Below, in pieces: positions 9,538-18,176 of a stretch of DNA of 64,000 nucleotides. How positions within the stretch are numbered: the first letter of the stretch is position 1; each line of letters starts with the position of its first letter. Where the stretch lies: contig NZ_VISE01000001.1 of the NCBI RefSeq assembly GCF_007827275.1, forward strand, positions 620,001 to 684,000, written 5' to 3'. Made by a program: the position numbers and the translations under genes. Source of the DNA: Gillisia sp. Hel_I_86. Its GTDB lineage: Bacteria > Bacteroidota > Bacteroidia > Flavobacteriales > Flavobacteriaceae. The notes beneath the pieces are model-generated. The model worked only from the letters and a program-made list of their open reading frames with translations, searched no databases and was not told the DNA's origin.

Positions 9538-10439
9538 TATAATATACTGAATTTAAGACCTGTACGGCCATATAAATAATTTGTATCGTTTATGACATAT
9601 ACCCTATCCTGATTTTCATCCCTCAAACGAATATTATTAATAAGGCTATGACTACCGTAAATATAAAAAGAAAAATACTCCGAGAACTGTAATTCGTAAC
9701 CAATCCCAGATAAAACAGTGGTCATTGAAATATTTTGAGCCAATTTTTGATTTGGAGTGTTAACTGCGTCTGGATTAAATTTTTCTTGAATATTTGCATA
9801 AAATCCATCTACGGTAACATAGGCCTGTAAAGAGCTTTTTCCAAAATAATATTTTAGATTCGTTTTTGGTACTCCCAAGGTATAGGACCATTTAGGATCG
9901 AATCTTCGGTAATAATTAACTATTGGCAATGGGAACCTCACACTGGAAGAGGTAGCATAACGCAATCCCAATATCAATCTCCATGGTTGAATAAACCCTT
10001 CGTCTTTTTTGGATTTTATAAAATAAATGGATCCAGTATATTCAACATCTTCACTTTGCAACTCTCCTGTTTCGAAATTGGAAGTCGCATTTATCTCTCC
10101 CTCTGCCCCAAAACGCCATTCTTCGGTCATTTTAAAAGTATAGCCTAAGCTAAAAGCATATGATATTAAATGTTCCAACTTTCCCGTAGGAAAAGAAGCA
10201 GCATCTTTATATTGAAAATTAACATTCTCATATTTAATTCCCGGTACCAAATAAGTTCCACTATCTTTAAGTTTAATAGGAAACCTCAAAAAAGACTTAA
10301 AACGGTTAAAAGAATTATCAGACTTGGATTGCGGAAAATTCGTATATTCTATTCTTGCCAAATCGGTTGCCTGACCATGCATTGCCACAGTTATTCCCAT
10401 CACGAACAAGAAAAAGATTATCTTAAGAATTTTCTTCAT
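9537..10439 (-). CDS. Predicted outer-membrane beta-barrel protein (DUF6268-like)
   Basis: A 300-residue secreted protein. I chose the ATG at 10439 because MKKILKIIFFLFVMGITV starts a proper signal peptide there; a longer frame reaching 10493 adds a non-signal segment. The mature part is rich in alternating aromatic/polar strands (for example YYGRTGLKF near the end) and finishes LKFSIL, as expected for an outer-membrane barrel. It resembles the DUF6268 group, with moderate certainty. The start overlaps the mscS-like gene by 17 bases and the end touches the NtrC-like regulator, so channel, barrel and regulator form one operon. Confidence 0.72.
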   Translation of the reverse strand: MKKILKIIFFLFVMGITVAMHGQATDLARIEYTNFPQSKSDNSFNRFKSFLRFPIKLKDSGTYLVPGIKYENVNFQYKDAASFPTGKLEHLISYAFSLGYTFKMTEEWRFGAEGEINATSNFETGELQSEDVEYTGSIYFIKSKKDEGFIQPWRLILGLRYATSSSVRFPLPIVNYYRRFDPKWSYTLGVPKTNLKYYFGKSSLQAYVTVDGFYANIQEKFNPDAVNTPNQKLAQNISMTTVLSGIGYELQFSEYFSFYIYGSHSLINNIRLRDENQDRVYVINDTNYLYGRTGLKFSIL

Positions 10440-11358
10440 TTTTTGGAGGAATTGTAGGATTGCTTGCACTGGCGGGGTGGAACATATGTACATCTCGTTG
10501 AGGGAACGGAATGGTAATTCCGTTCAATCTAAACAAATTGTCTATTTTAAATCTTAACTGACTTTTGATTTTAGGATCTACAAAGCTATCTGTAACGAAA
10601 AAGTGTAGGGAAAAGACCAGTGCCGAATCGCCAAAATCATCAAAAAGGACAAAAGGCTCAGGTTTTTTAACAATTCCTGTTTGTTCTTTGGCACATTCCA
10701 ACAATATGGCTTGCACCCTCTCTGTATCACTTCCGTAGGCTACCCCAACACTTACAAATTCCCTGGTGGACCTATGGTTTTGAGTGAAATTGAACAGGAT
10801 CTCACTAATAAATTTATGGTTGGGGATAATCATTACCTTATCATCCCTTGTGAGAACGCGGGTGGTTCTTAATTTAATATCTATGACCCTACCTACTCGA
10901 CCTTCTATTTCGATAATATCCCCCACCAGTAGCGATTTATCCACGATAATAAACAAACCCCCTATAATATCCTGAAAGAGTTCCTGCAAGGCTAAACCTA
11001 AACCAACAAATAGGGCCGCAGAAGCAGTGAGCAACACTGTAATATCTATTCCCGAAGAACTTAAAGTAAGAATTACAACTATAAGATATACCAGGTATTT
11101 TATAAATTTGAAAACGCTTATAAATTTAAGTTTATCGTTCTCTTCCAACTTCCTGGTTAGGAATATACGAATTAATTTAAGTGCAATCGTGGTAACCACA
11201 AAAGTAAAAACAACCAGTAGAACGACACCTACGGTAATATGGATTTTACCGTCTTCGTCGCCATTAAAAGGATACAGGGTAATATTGAGAAAATCTTGGA
11301 TTAGGCCCCAGATATCCTGTTCTATCACTTCCTTAACTTTTTCTACATTCCCTTGCAT
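10423..11358 (-). CDS. MscS-family mechanosensitive channel
   Basis: A 311-residue protein with two or three N-terminal membrane helices. The pore-helix and beta-domain pattern of MscS follows: GLGLALQELFQDIIGGLFI, then VGDIIEIEGRVGRV, then TTRVLTRDDKVMIIPN. MscS channels release solutes during hypo-osmotic shock from the inner membrane. The length is close to E. coli MscS (286). It lies 3 bases after the ABC permease stop on the same strand and overlaps the outer-membrane protein gene, so a single transcript from the ABC genes through the regulator at 8371 is likely. Confidence 0.93.
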   Translation of the reverse strand: MQGNVEKVKEVIEQDIWGLIQDFLNITLYPFNGDEDGKIHITVGVVLLVVFTFVVTTIALKLIRIFLTRKLEENDKLKFISVFKFIKYLVYLIVVILTLSSSGIDITVLLTASAALFVGLGLALQELFQDIIGGLFIIVDKSLLVGDIIEIEGRVGRVIDIKLRTTRVLTRDDKVMIIPNHKFISEILFNFTQNHRSTREFVSVGVAYGSDTERVQAILLECAKEQTGIVKKPEPFVLFDDFGDSALVFSLHFFVTDSFVDPKIKSQLRFKIDNLFRLNGITIPFPQRDVHMFHPASASNPTIPPKNEENS

Positions 11359-11361
11359 TGA

Positions 11362-12657
11362 TTAATATTTAATCCATTTATACAATTCCTTATAGGTTGG
11401 TTTTTTACCATACATTAAAATTCCCACCCTATAAATTTTAGCTGCCAACCACACTACCCCTGCATTGGTAGCGAACAATAGGATTACAGAAATCGCCAAT
11501 TCATACCACGGCACCCCAAAAGGAATGCGCATTAGCATTACGATTGGGGATGTTAATGGAATCATGGAAAATATGGTAGAAACTGTACCATGCGGATTTT
11601 CTATCACCGAGAAGAACCCCACATAGATCCCCAACATTAATGGCAAAATTATGGGGAACATAAATTGCTGGGTATCGGTTTCTGAATCTACCGCGGCACC
11701 TATAGCAGCGTAAATAGCACTATAAAGAAAATAACCTCCTATAAAATACACCAAAAATGAGATTATCAATGTGAGAATAGGCAAGTTGGTAATATCTATT
11801 ATCAGCTGCTGCATTTCCCCGTTAGAAACCTGGTCTATATCCTGCATTTGCGGCTGTGCTTCCAATAAGTTCATTCCGGTAAGGGAGGAAGTTATCAATA
11901 AAAGAACGGTTCCTAAGATCACCCAAATAGAGAACTGGGTAATTCCCGCCAGGGAGGTTCCTATAATTTTCCCAAGCATCAGCTGAATGGGTTTTACCGA
12001 TGATATTATAATTTCGATAATTCTATTGGTTTTTTCCTCAATAACGCTGCGCATTACCATGTTTCCGTAGATGATAATGAACATCATGAGCAAATATCCC
12101 GCTGCGCCTCCAAATATCATCTTTATATAATTGGACATTTTTGAGGTGCGCTTTCCTTCGAAATTTTCTATACGGATGTCTACCTGAGCCTCGGCCGCTT
12201 TAATTTGCGAAATATCCATGCCACGGGAAATAAGCTCTCGAGTTGTTAGGTTTTCTGAAATGGTTTGTTCTATCTGCCTTAAAATGCCAATAGATGGAGC
12301 TTCCTTGCCGAAAAACCGGATTGATTTGGCCAACTCAACATTACTCTTGGTATCTGGAATATACAATACCCCGTAATACTCTTTCTCTTTTACCAAAAGT
12401 TTGGCATCATCCAAGGAAACTGCTGATACATCCACAAAATCTATTTCTTCTTTATTCTCGAATTCGCCTTTAAATAAGCCACTATCATCTTTAACCGCAA
12501 TAGTATGGGTTTCACTGTTGTTGAGCATACTTAGATAGGCAATTAAAGAAAACATCCCCACAAGGATCAAGGGGCTCAAAAAGGTCATTACAATAAAGGT
12601 CCTGTTTCTTACCCTTGCCAGATACTCCCTTTGAATAATTAATTTAAGGTTATTCAT
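11362..12657 (-). CDS. ABC-2 type transporter permease (NatB-like)
   Basis: A 431-residue permease starting MNNLKLIIQREYLARVRNR at 12657. It has one N-terminal membrane helix, a large extracytoplasmic domain (about residues 45-180) and five more helices, the layout of Na+-exporting NatB and related ABC-2 permeases. Its start overlaps the stop of the ATPase gene by eight bases (ATGAATAA), indicating translational coupling. An in-frame start at 12687 would extend the overlap and lacks the usual N-terminus. The transported substrate is unknown. Confidence 0.88.
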   Translation of the reverse strand: MNNLKLIIQREYLARVRNRTFIVMTFLSPLILVGMFSLIAYLSMLNNSETHTIAVKDDSGLFKGEFENKEEIDFVDVSAVSLDDAKLLVKEKEYYGVLYIPDTKSNVELAKSIRFFGKEAPSIGILRQIEQTISENLTTRELISRGMDISQIKAAEAQVDIRIENFEGKRTSKMSNYIKMIFGGAAGYLLMMFIIIYGNMVMRSVIEEKTNRIIEIIISSVKPIQLMLGKIIGTSLAGITQFSIWVILGTVLLLITSSLTGMNLLEAQPQMQDIDQVSNGEMQQLIIDITNLPILTLIISFLVYFIGGYFLYSAIYAAIGAAVDSETDTQQFMFPIILPLMLGIYVGFFSVIENPHGTVSTIFSMIPLTSPIVMLMRIPFGVPWYELAISVILLFATNAGVVWLAAKIYRVGILMYGKKPTYKELYKWIKY

Positions 12658-13579
12658 TTGTAGTAACGGTTTTAATAAAGATATCATTTACTGAAGGCAC
12701 AACCTCTACAAAATGATTGACCCTGGATTTTGTGATTAAATATTGTAAAAGATCGTTTGGCGATTCGTTTGGTTTTATTTGAATGCTCAATTTTAAATCG
12801 TCGGAAAGTGATTTAAATTGTGCTTTCCCAATTTTAAAATTCCCTTTTAATTCAGATAACAACTCGTTTTCATTAAATGGATGCATTCCAACTTCAAAAG
12901 TATTGGTTTTATGTGCCCTTTTAATATCGTCTACTTTTCCGTCCAGCAATTTATTGGATTCATGGATCAATGCCATATAATCGCATAATTCTTCGACACT
13001 TTCCATTCTGTGTGTAGAAAACAAGATGGTAGCACCTTCTTTGCGAAGCTGTAAAATTTCATTTTTAATAAGGTCGGCATTTACAGGATCAAAACCACTA
13101 AAAGGTTCATCAAAGATCAATAATTTAGGGCGGTGAAGTACCGTGATCACAAATTGCACTTTTTGGGCCATCCCTTTGGATAGTTCTTGGATCTTCTTGT
13201 CCCACCAGTGCGTGATATCCAATTTAGTGAACCAGTAATCCAAACGTTCCTTAGCTTCGGCCTTGGTCAAACCTTTCAGCCTAGCTAAATAGAGCGCTTG
13301 TTCTCCCACCTTCATTGATTTATAAAGTCCGCGTTCCTCTGGCAAATACCCTATATGGCCAACATCATCTGGGTGCAATGGTTTCCCATCCAGATAAACC
13401 ATCCCGCTATCGGGCATGGTTATTTGATTGATTATCCTAATAAAAGTGGTCTTTCCTGCACCATTTGGTCCCAGGAGCCCAAAAATGCTCTCTCTTGGGA
13501 TATTGATGGAGACATTGTTTAGCGCAGTAAAATTTCCAAATTGTTTGCAAATATTTTCTGCAACCAGAAGATTATCCAT
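12650..13579 (-). CDS. ABC transporter ATP-binding protein (NatA-like)
   Basis: A 309-residue ATPase with Walker A GPNGAGKT (37-44), Q-loop, signature LSKGMAQ, Walker B LLIFDEP and a switch histidine in FSTHRMES. The C-terminal 80 residues match the DUF4162-type extension seen in ATPases paired with ABC-2 permeases. It drives the permease encoded next, with which it overlaps by eight bases. No upstream gene shares its direction closely, so it probably starts the operon that continues to the regulator at 8371. Confidence 0.92.
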   Translation of the reverse strand: MDNLLVAENICKQFGNFTALNNVSINIPRESIFGLLGPNGAGKTTFIRIINQITMPDSGMVYLDGKPLHPDDVGHIGYLPEERGLYKSMKVGEQALYLARLKGLTKAEAKERLDYWFTKLDITHWWDKKIQELSKGMAQKVQFVITVLHRPKLLIFDEPFSGFDPVNADLIKNEILQLRKEGATILFSTHRMESVEELCDYMALIHESNKLLDGKVDDIKRAHKTNTFEVGMHPFNENELLSELKGNFKIGKAQFKSLSDDLKLSIQIKPNESPNDLLQYLITKSRVNHFVEVVPSVNDIFIKTVTTNE

Positions 13580-13681
13580 AAAAGTCTATTATCTCGTAAA
13601 TATATTGAAATAGCGCAGAAATGCTTTTATATCCTAAAAAATTTATTCACACTTGCCAACGCCGCTGTTTTAAAACAAAAA

Positions 13682-13762
13682 CCCACCCTTAAATTAAAAA
13701 TAAGGATGGGAAAAAAATTGCTATGAAAAAGAAAAAGTATCACTAAATTAAATTAGTGATAC
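13682..13762 (-). terminator. Two tandem terminator hairpins after dnaJ
   Basis: Reading the minus strand after the dnaJ stop (13798), a hairpin with 10-base arms GTATCACTAA/TTAGTGATAC (13737-13762) is followed by a T-run. About 27 bases later comes a second hairpin, CCCATCCTTA/TAAGGGTGGG (13682-13710, one mismatch), also followed by T's. They separate the heat-shock genes from the ABC operon. Confidence 0.8.
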
Positions 13763-13797
13763 CCAAATATATAAAAATTATCTTAAAATTATCTTAA

Positions 13798-14928
13798 TTA
13801 TGAAAACATATCTTTTACCTTCTCAAAAAAAGATTTATCGCTTTTCTCTGGATTAGGCTGAAAATTATCATCATTGGCCATTTTCTCGAAAAAGTCTTTT
13901 TGCTCTTTATTTAGAACTTTTGGAGTCCAAACATTCACATGTACCAAGAGATCCCCTTTTCCATAACCATTGATATTCGAGATACCTTTACCACGAAGCC
14001 TCAATATTTTTCCAGACTGAACTCCTTCGTCGATCTTAATTCGCACTTTGCCAGACACCGTATCTATTTCCCTACTTGCTCCCAATGCTGCTTCGGAATA
14101 ACTTATATAAAGATCGTAATGAAGGTTATCCCCTTCTCGTTGTAAAGTGGGATGTGCTTTTTCTTCAATAGCTACCAAAAGATCTCCTGGAATACCATTC
14201 CCCGGAGCTTCGTTCCCTTTGCCGGAAACTTTTAATTGCATTCCATCTTCTACCCCGGCAGGGATTTTAATGGTTACCGTTTCTTCTTTTACCTTAAGTC
14301 CATGAGCATCGGTATCTGCTGGCTTTTTATCTATAGTTTGCCCTGCACCCCCGCAAACTGTACATGGGGATGCTGTTTGCATTCTACCAAGAATAGTATT
14401 TGTAATGCGGGTCACCTGTCCTGTGCCATTACAAGTAGAGCAAGTTTTATAAGTAGTTCCTTCTGCCTGAACTTTACGTTTTACTTTTATTTTTTTCTCG
14501 GCACCATTGGCAATTTCTTCGAGGGTTAAACTAACCCTTATGCGCAAGTTGCTCCCTTTAACTCGTCTTTGGCCACCGCTACCGCCGAAACCTCCAAAAC
14601 CAGAGAATCCGCCACTGCCGCCGCCAAAACCGCTTCCAAAAATATCGCCAAATTGGCTGAATATGTCATCCATGTTCATACCGCCTCCGCCACCACCGAA
14701 ACCGCCGTCGAATGCCTGATGACCAAAACGATCATATTTAGCACGCTTATCGTCATTGCTTAGAATTTCATATGCCTCAGCAGCTTTTTTAAAGGTTTCT
14801 TCTGCCTTACTATCTCCTGGATTCTTATCCGGATGAAATTCTATGGCCTTTTTTCTATAAGCCTTTTTTATTTCTGCTGTCGTTGCGCTTTTGCTTAAAC
14901 CTAATATTTCGTAATAATCCTGTTTCAT
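13798..14928 (-). CDS. dnaJ: Chaperone DnaJ (Hsp40) with two of four zinc motifs
   Basis: A 376-residue type I J-protein that stimulates the DnaK ATPase and delivers clients. The J domain has HPD at 32-34, and a long Gly/Phe linker spans about 73-120. Only two CxxCxGxG repeats exist, CSTCNGTG (163-170) and CTVCGGAG (189-196). Their spacing and context match motifs 2 and 3 of E. coli DnaJ; motifs 1 and 4 are missing. Two client-binding beta domains follow (about 205-345). The gene lies 32 bases after grpE on the same strand, the common grpE-dnaJ pairing. Confidence 0.97.
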   Translation of the reverse strand: MKQDYYEILGLSKSATTAEIKKAYRKKAIEFHPDKNPGDSKAEETFKKAAEAYEILSNDDKRAKYDRFGHQAFDGGFGGGGGGMNMDDIFSQFGDIFGSGFGGGSGGFSGFGGFGGSGGQRRVKGSNLRIRVSLTLEEIANGAEKKIKVKRKVQAEGTTYKTCSTCNGTGQVTRITNTILGRMQTASPCTVCGGAGQTIDKKPADTDAHGLKVKEETVTIKIPAGVEDGMQLKVSGKGNEAPGNGIPGDLLVAIEEKAHPTLQREGDNLHYDLYISYSEAALGASREIDTVSGKVRIKIDEGVQSGKILRLRGKGISNINGYGKGDLLVHVNVWTPKVLNKEQKDFFEKMANDDNFQPNPEKSDKSFFEKVKDMFS

Positions 14929-14960
14929 TTTTTGATTTTTAGTAGTGACTTAATTTTGAA

Positions 14961-15533
14961 TTACTTTCCTGTCACCACTTTTGGATAGCGAATAATTTTT
15001 TCTCCAAGTTTATATCCGCGTTCCACCACATCAACTATCTTGCCTTTCAATTTATCGGAAGGAGCTGGGATTTGAGTGATCGCCTCATGCATATCGGCAT
15101 CAAACACATCACCTTGCTTCACGTTCATTGGCTCTAGGCCTTTATTTAGCAAAGTCTCATTAAACTTATTATAAATAAGCTCTACTCCTTTTAGCAAGTT
15201 CTTGTCTTTGGCTTTTTTGATTTCAAGCAGCGCTCTGTCAAAATCGTCTAAAACAGGCAACATAGCTGACACAACTTCCTGATTAGCGGTTCTAAACAAC
15301 TCGATTCGCTCTTTAGAAGTTCTTCGCTTGAAATTTTCGAATTCAGCAAAAAGCCTTAAAAACTTATCTTTTTCTTTTTCAAGATCTGCTTTTAATCGAT
15401 CGTTCTCTGATGGTTGCCCCCCCTCTTCAGCTTCCTCTACTTCTTCAATGGCTTCATCTATAAGCTCTTCTATCTGATCTTTGATGGATTCATTATTATT
15501 CTCGCTATTATTGGTATCCTTATGTTTATTCAT
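14961..15533 (-). CDS. grpE: Nucleotide exchange factor GrpE
   Basis: A 190-residue GrpE, which releases ADP from DnaK. After an acidic, disordered N-terminus (about 1-45) comes a long coiled coil containing the conserved ENFKRRTSKER segment. The C-terminal beta domain contains GLEPM, DMHEAI and VVERGYKLGEKIIRYPKV. Length is normal. It is the first gene of the grpE-dnaJ operon. No CIRCE element is visible in the 150 bases upstream. Confidence 0.96.
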   Translation of the reverse strand: MNKHKDTNNSENNNESIKDQIEELIDEAIEEVEEAEEGGQPSENDRLKADLEKEKDKFLRLFAEFENFKRRTSKERIELFRTANQEVVSAMLPVLDDFDRALLEIKKAKDKNLLKGVELIYNKFNETLLNKGLEPMNVKQGDVFDADMHEAITQIPAPSDKLKGKIVDVVERGYKLGEKIIRYPKVVTGK

Positions 15534-15651
15534 AGTTGCGCAAAATTTGTTTTCAGTGAAAGGTCAAATTTGTTGCCATTCCTTTCAAAATGTCAAAATG
15601 TCATCTTCAAATTTTAATATTTATTTATGAGCAGTGCATTCGTCTTATCCA

Positions 15652-15659
15652 TAATTTTG
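15652..15659 (+). promoter_or_regulatory. -7 element of the yceI-like gene
   Basis: TAATTTTG fits the Bacteroidota -7 consensus TAnnTTTG and lies 24 bases before the ATG at 15684. No convincing -33 TTTG is at the usual 17-20 base distance. Confidence 0.45.
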
Positions 15660-15683
15660 CACTTCATTAAAAATCAGGTTTAA

Positions 15684-16352
15684 ATGAAGAAAACAATATT
15701 GAACATCTTTACAATTGCTGCAATAGGGTTGGCAACAGTTGGATGTAAAAACGAAAATAAAGAAGTTGAAACTACAGATGCTCGAGAAGTTGCAGATGCA
15801 ACCATGGAGGCTGTGGCTTTTAAGGTGGACACTACTGCCTCTATAATTAAATGGAAAGGCCAAAAACCAACGGGAACTCACATAGGAACCATCAAGTTGA
15901 CAGAAGGAACTTTTAAGGCCAATGATAGCATAATTGAAAGTGGAACTTTTGTTATAGATATGAACTCCATTAAAGATACAGATCTTGAAGGAGACGATAA
16001 ATTGGACCTTGAAAATCACCTTAAAGGAACTGTAGAAGGTAAAGAAGGAGATTTTTTCAACGTAACCAAGTATCCTACCGGTACTTTTGAAGTTACTGGA
16101 GTTTCTGAAAAAGATGGGAAAACAATGTTGCAGGGTAATCTTACTTTAAAAGATGTTACCAAAAACGTTGAATTTCCTGTGACCATCAAAATGAATGGAG
16201 ACACCTTGGAATTAACAAGTGAAAAATTCAATATAGACAGGACTAAATGGAACGTGAATTATGGTTCTAAATCTGTCTTTGATGGTTTAGGGGATAAATT
16301 CATCAACGACGAAGTTGAATTGGAGATCGAAGTGAAAGCGAAGAAAGCTTAA
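15684..16352 (+). CDS. YceI-family lipoprotein
   Basis: A 222-residue protein with a lipoprotein signal ending at Cys21 (LATVGCKN). An acidic spacer is followed by a YceI-type lipocalin-like beta barrel (about 45-222). Typical segments are IKWKGQKPTGTHIGTI, MNSI.D.D, KYPTGTFEVT and NFNIDRTKWNV-like residues. YceI proteins bind isoprenoid-type lipids. Tethered here, it would sit on a membrane facing the periplasm. It is monocistronic and followed by a strong bidirectional terminator. Confidence 0.9.
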   Translation: MKKTILNIFTIAAIGLATVGCKNENKEVETTDAREVADATMEAVAFKVDTTASIIKWKGQKPTGTHIGTIKLTEGTFKANDSIIESGTFVIDMNSIKDTDLEGDDKLDLENHLKGTVEGKEGDFFNVTKYPTGTFEVTGVSEKDGKTMLQGNLTLKDVTKNVEFPVTIKMNGDTLELTSEKFNIDRTKWNVNYGSKSVFDGLGDKFINDEVELEIEVKAKKA

Positions 16353-16370
16353 TACATTCCTCGATATATG

Positions 16371-16400
16371 AAAAGAGGCTGCAAATTGCAGCCTCTTTTT
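16371..16400. terminator. Bidirectional terminator between the yceI-like and SDR genes
   Basis: The arms AAAGAGGCTGCAA and TTGCAGCCTCTTT pair perfectly. T-rich DNA follows on the plus strand and A-rich DNA precedes it, so the hairpin can end transcripts from both convergent genes. Confidence 0.9.
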
Positions 16401-16401
16401 G

Positions 16402-17304
16402 TTACAACAAATTCTCCAAGGCTTTTGTTAAATTCTTGTACTTAAAGGAAAATCCCGTGTTTTCTATTTTATCCGAACTCACTAACTGGCTGGATAAAAC
16501 TACTGTAGACATATCTCCTAACGCCACTTTTAACGCGATGGCAGGTACATTTGGCAACCAAACATTTTTATCCAGTTGCTTGGCGATGCCCTCCATTAAT
16601 TCATTGTTTGTAACAGGATTTGGGGCCACCCCATTATAAATGCCTTCAAGCCCAGTCTCCAAAATGTGCATATATAGGTTAGCAAGATCTTCTATATGGA
16701 TCCAAGATTGCCATTGTTTGCCACTACCAAATGCGGCACCCAAATTAAAATCTGCAGGCTCTTTCATCTTTTGCAATGCCCCACCATCTTCTGCCAGCAC
16801 CAATCCTGTACGAACTTTTGCAACTTTAATATTTAATTCTTTGAACTTATCGGCAGCCAGCTCCCATTTCTCCACAACCTCTCCCAAGAAAGAATCGTCC
16901 CGTTTTTCATCTTCCTCATTATATAAATTTAGATAAGAACTGGGATAAATACCCACAGCGCTGGCAGAAATAAATTGAGAAATAGAATGGTTTGTGGATT
17001 TTAGAGTATTGAACAACAAATTTGCTGTTACTACCCGGCTAGCTAAGATTTCCTTTTTATAACTACTTGTCCATCGTTTTGCAATACTGGCACCTGCCAA
17101 ATGAAAAATGGCATCTACACCATCCAAGCAATGAGGATCGATTTCATAATTGGAAGGATCCCAATAAAAACCTTTAAACCCGGCTTTATTTTCAATTTTA
17201 TCCTTGCTCGTGGTTAAATAATTAACTTCAAAACCTTTCGCCAAGCATTTTTTAGCGATTCTCGAACCAACCAAACCCGTTGCACCTGTAATAAGAATTC
17301 GCAT
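16402..17304 (-). CDS. TIGR01777-family SDR epimerase-like protein
   Basis: A 300-residue extended short-chain dehydrogenase starting MRILITGATGLVGSRIAKK, a Rossmann fold with the GxxGxxG nucleotide motif. Downstream segments AIFHLAGASIAKRWT, SASAVGIYP and VRTGLVLAEDGGAL match the TIGR01777 (YfcH, SDR39U1) group, whose substrate is unknown. The length is normal. A distinct C-terminal region around 240-300 also fits. The gene is convergent to the yceI-like gene and lies 71 bases downstream of mnmD. Confidence 0.9.
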   Translation of the reverse strand: MRILITGATGLVGSRIAKKCLAKGFEVNYLTTSKDKIENKAGFKGFYWDPSNYEIDPHCLDGVDAIFHLAGASIAKRWTSSYKKEILASRVVTANLLFNTLKSTNHSISQFISASAVGIYPSSYLNLYNEEDEKRDDSFLGEVVEKWELAADKFKELNIKVAKVRTGLVLAEDGGALQKMKEPADFNLGAAFGSGKQWQSWIHIEDLANLYMHILETGLEGIYNGVAPNPVTNNELMEGIAKQLDKNVWLPNVPAIALKVALGDMSTVVLSSQLVSSDKIENTGFSFKYKNLTKALENLL

Positions 17305-17375
17305 ATATTTTTATTTGCAATATAGATAAGGGGTTGCTTTATAGCTAAGAATTTCACTAGGTTTAACAGCAGTCC

Positions 17376-18053
17376 CTAAATATTTTTTGTTGCCCTTAAC
17401 ATTTCGCGCTTCCCTGGAGGTCCAGGCAGACGTTCGACTAAAAACCCTACTTCCAGCATTGCCCTTCTAACACTTCCCTTTGCAGCATAAGTTACAAGGA
17501 CACCATTGTTTTTGAGTGCATTGTACATTTTTCTCAAAATTTCTACCGACCATAGCTCTGGTTGAACCCTAGCTCCAAAAGCATCGAAATAAATCAGGTT
17601 ATACAACTGGGTATCTTCAATTTCCTGAAAAAACTTCTGCTGTTTGGTAAGTGAAAAATATTTTGTGATCTCTACTTTCTTTTCCCATTCACTTTCATGG
17701 ATCTTATCAAAGAAACCTACTGCCAAAGGGTCTTTGATGATTGCACTGAAATTCAATTTTTCTACCTCCTCTTGAGCTACAGGATAAGCTTCTACGCCAT
17801 TGTAATCAATACTTTTTTTTAAATTTTGAGCTTCCTCCCAAGTTACCAATGCATTTAGTCCGGTTCCGAAGCCAATTTCCAGGATTGAAATTTCGTGCAA
17901 ATCTTCTCTTCTACTAATGGGGATTAATCCCATATCTATAAAAACATGTCTGGCTTCCTGCAAAGCTCCATGCTTGGAATGGTATTGCTCGTTCCATTCT
18001 GGAATATGAATGGTGGAAGAACCATCTCCCGTAATAATTATTTCTCTTTTCAA
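17376..18053 (-). CDS. mnmD: tRNA mnm5s2U34 methyltransferase MnmD
   Basis: A 225-residue SAM-dependent methyltransferase matching the MnmC1/MnmD (DUF752) family. It performs the last methylation making mnm5(s2)U34 in tRNA wobble positions. SAM motif I is ILEIGFGTGLNAL near residue 65. YFDAFGARVQPELWS contains the active-site DAF region. The FAD-dependent MnmC2 domain found fused in E. coli is absent, so this is the stand-alone type. It starts 123 bases past the cphA stop on the same strand, after a probable terminator. Confidence 0.92.
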   Translation of the reverse strand: MKREIIITGDGSSTIHIPEWNEQYHSKHGALQEARHVFIDMGLIPISRREDLHEISILEIGFGTGLNALVTWEEAQNLKKSIDYNGVEAYPVAQEEVEKLNFSAIIKDPLAVGFFDKIHESEWEKKVEITKYFSLTKQQKFFQEIEDTQLYNLIYFDAFGARVQPELWSVEILRKMYNALKNNGVLVTYAAKGSVRRAMLEVGFLVERLPGPPGKREMLRATKNI

Positions 18054-18131
18054 ACCTTATTATATTTTGAAGCAAAATTACGTGAATAAAAGATGTCTAG
18101 AAGATTTTGAAAATGAAGCTTGTAAAAAATA

Positions 18132-18160
18132 AAAAGGCCACCATAATTGGAAGCCTTTTA
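18132..18160 (-). terminator. Probable cphA terminator
   Basis: On the minus strand after the cphA stop, AAAAGGC and GCCTTTTT flank a 14-base stretch with additional TCCA/TGG pairing, and the run of T's continues. It separates cphA from mnmD. Confidence 0.6.
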
Positions 18161-18176
18161 AAAAAAAAATATTTAT

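Noticed and set aside
9537-10493. Longer outer-membrane protein starting at 10493
   Set aside because: The extra 18 residues precede a proper signal peptide and overlap mscS more deeply. The ATG at 10439 gives a normal signal.
13541-13726. Plus-strand frame crossing the start of the ABC ATPase gene and the terminators
   Set aside because: It runs through two terminator hairpins and antisense to a clear gene; codon use looks random.
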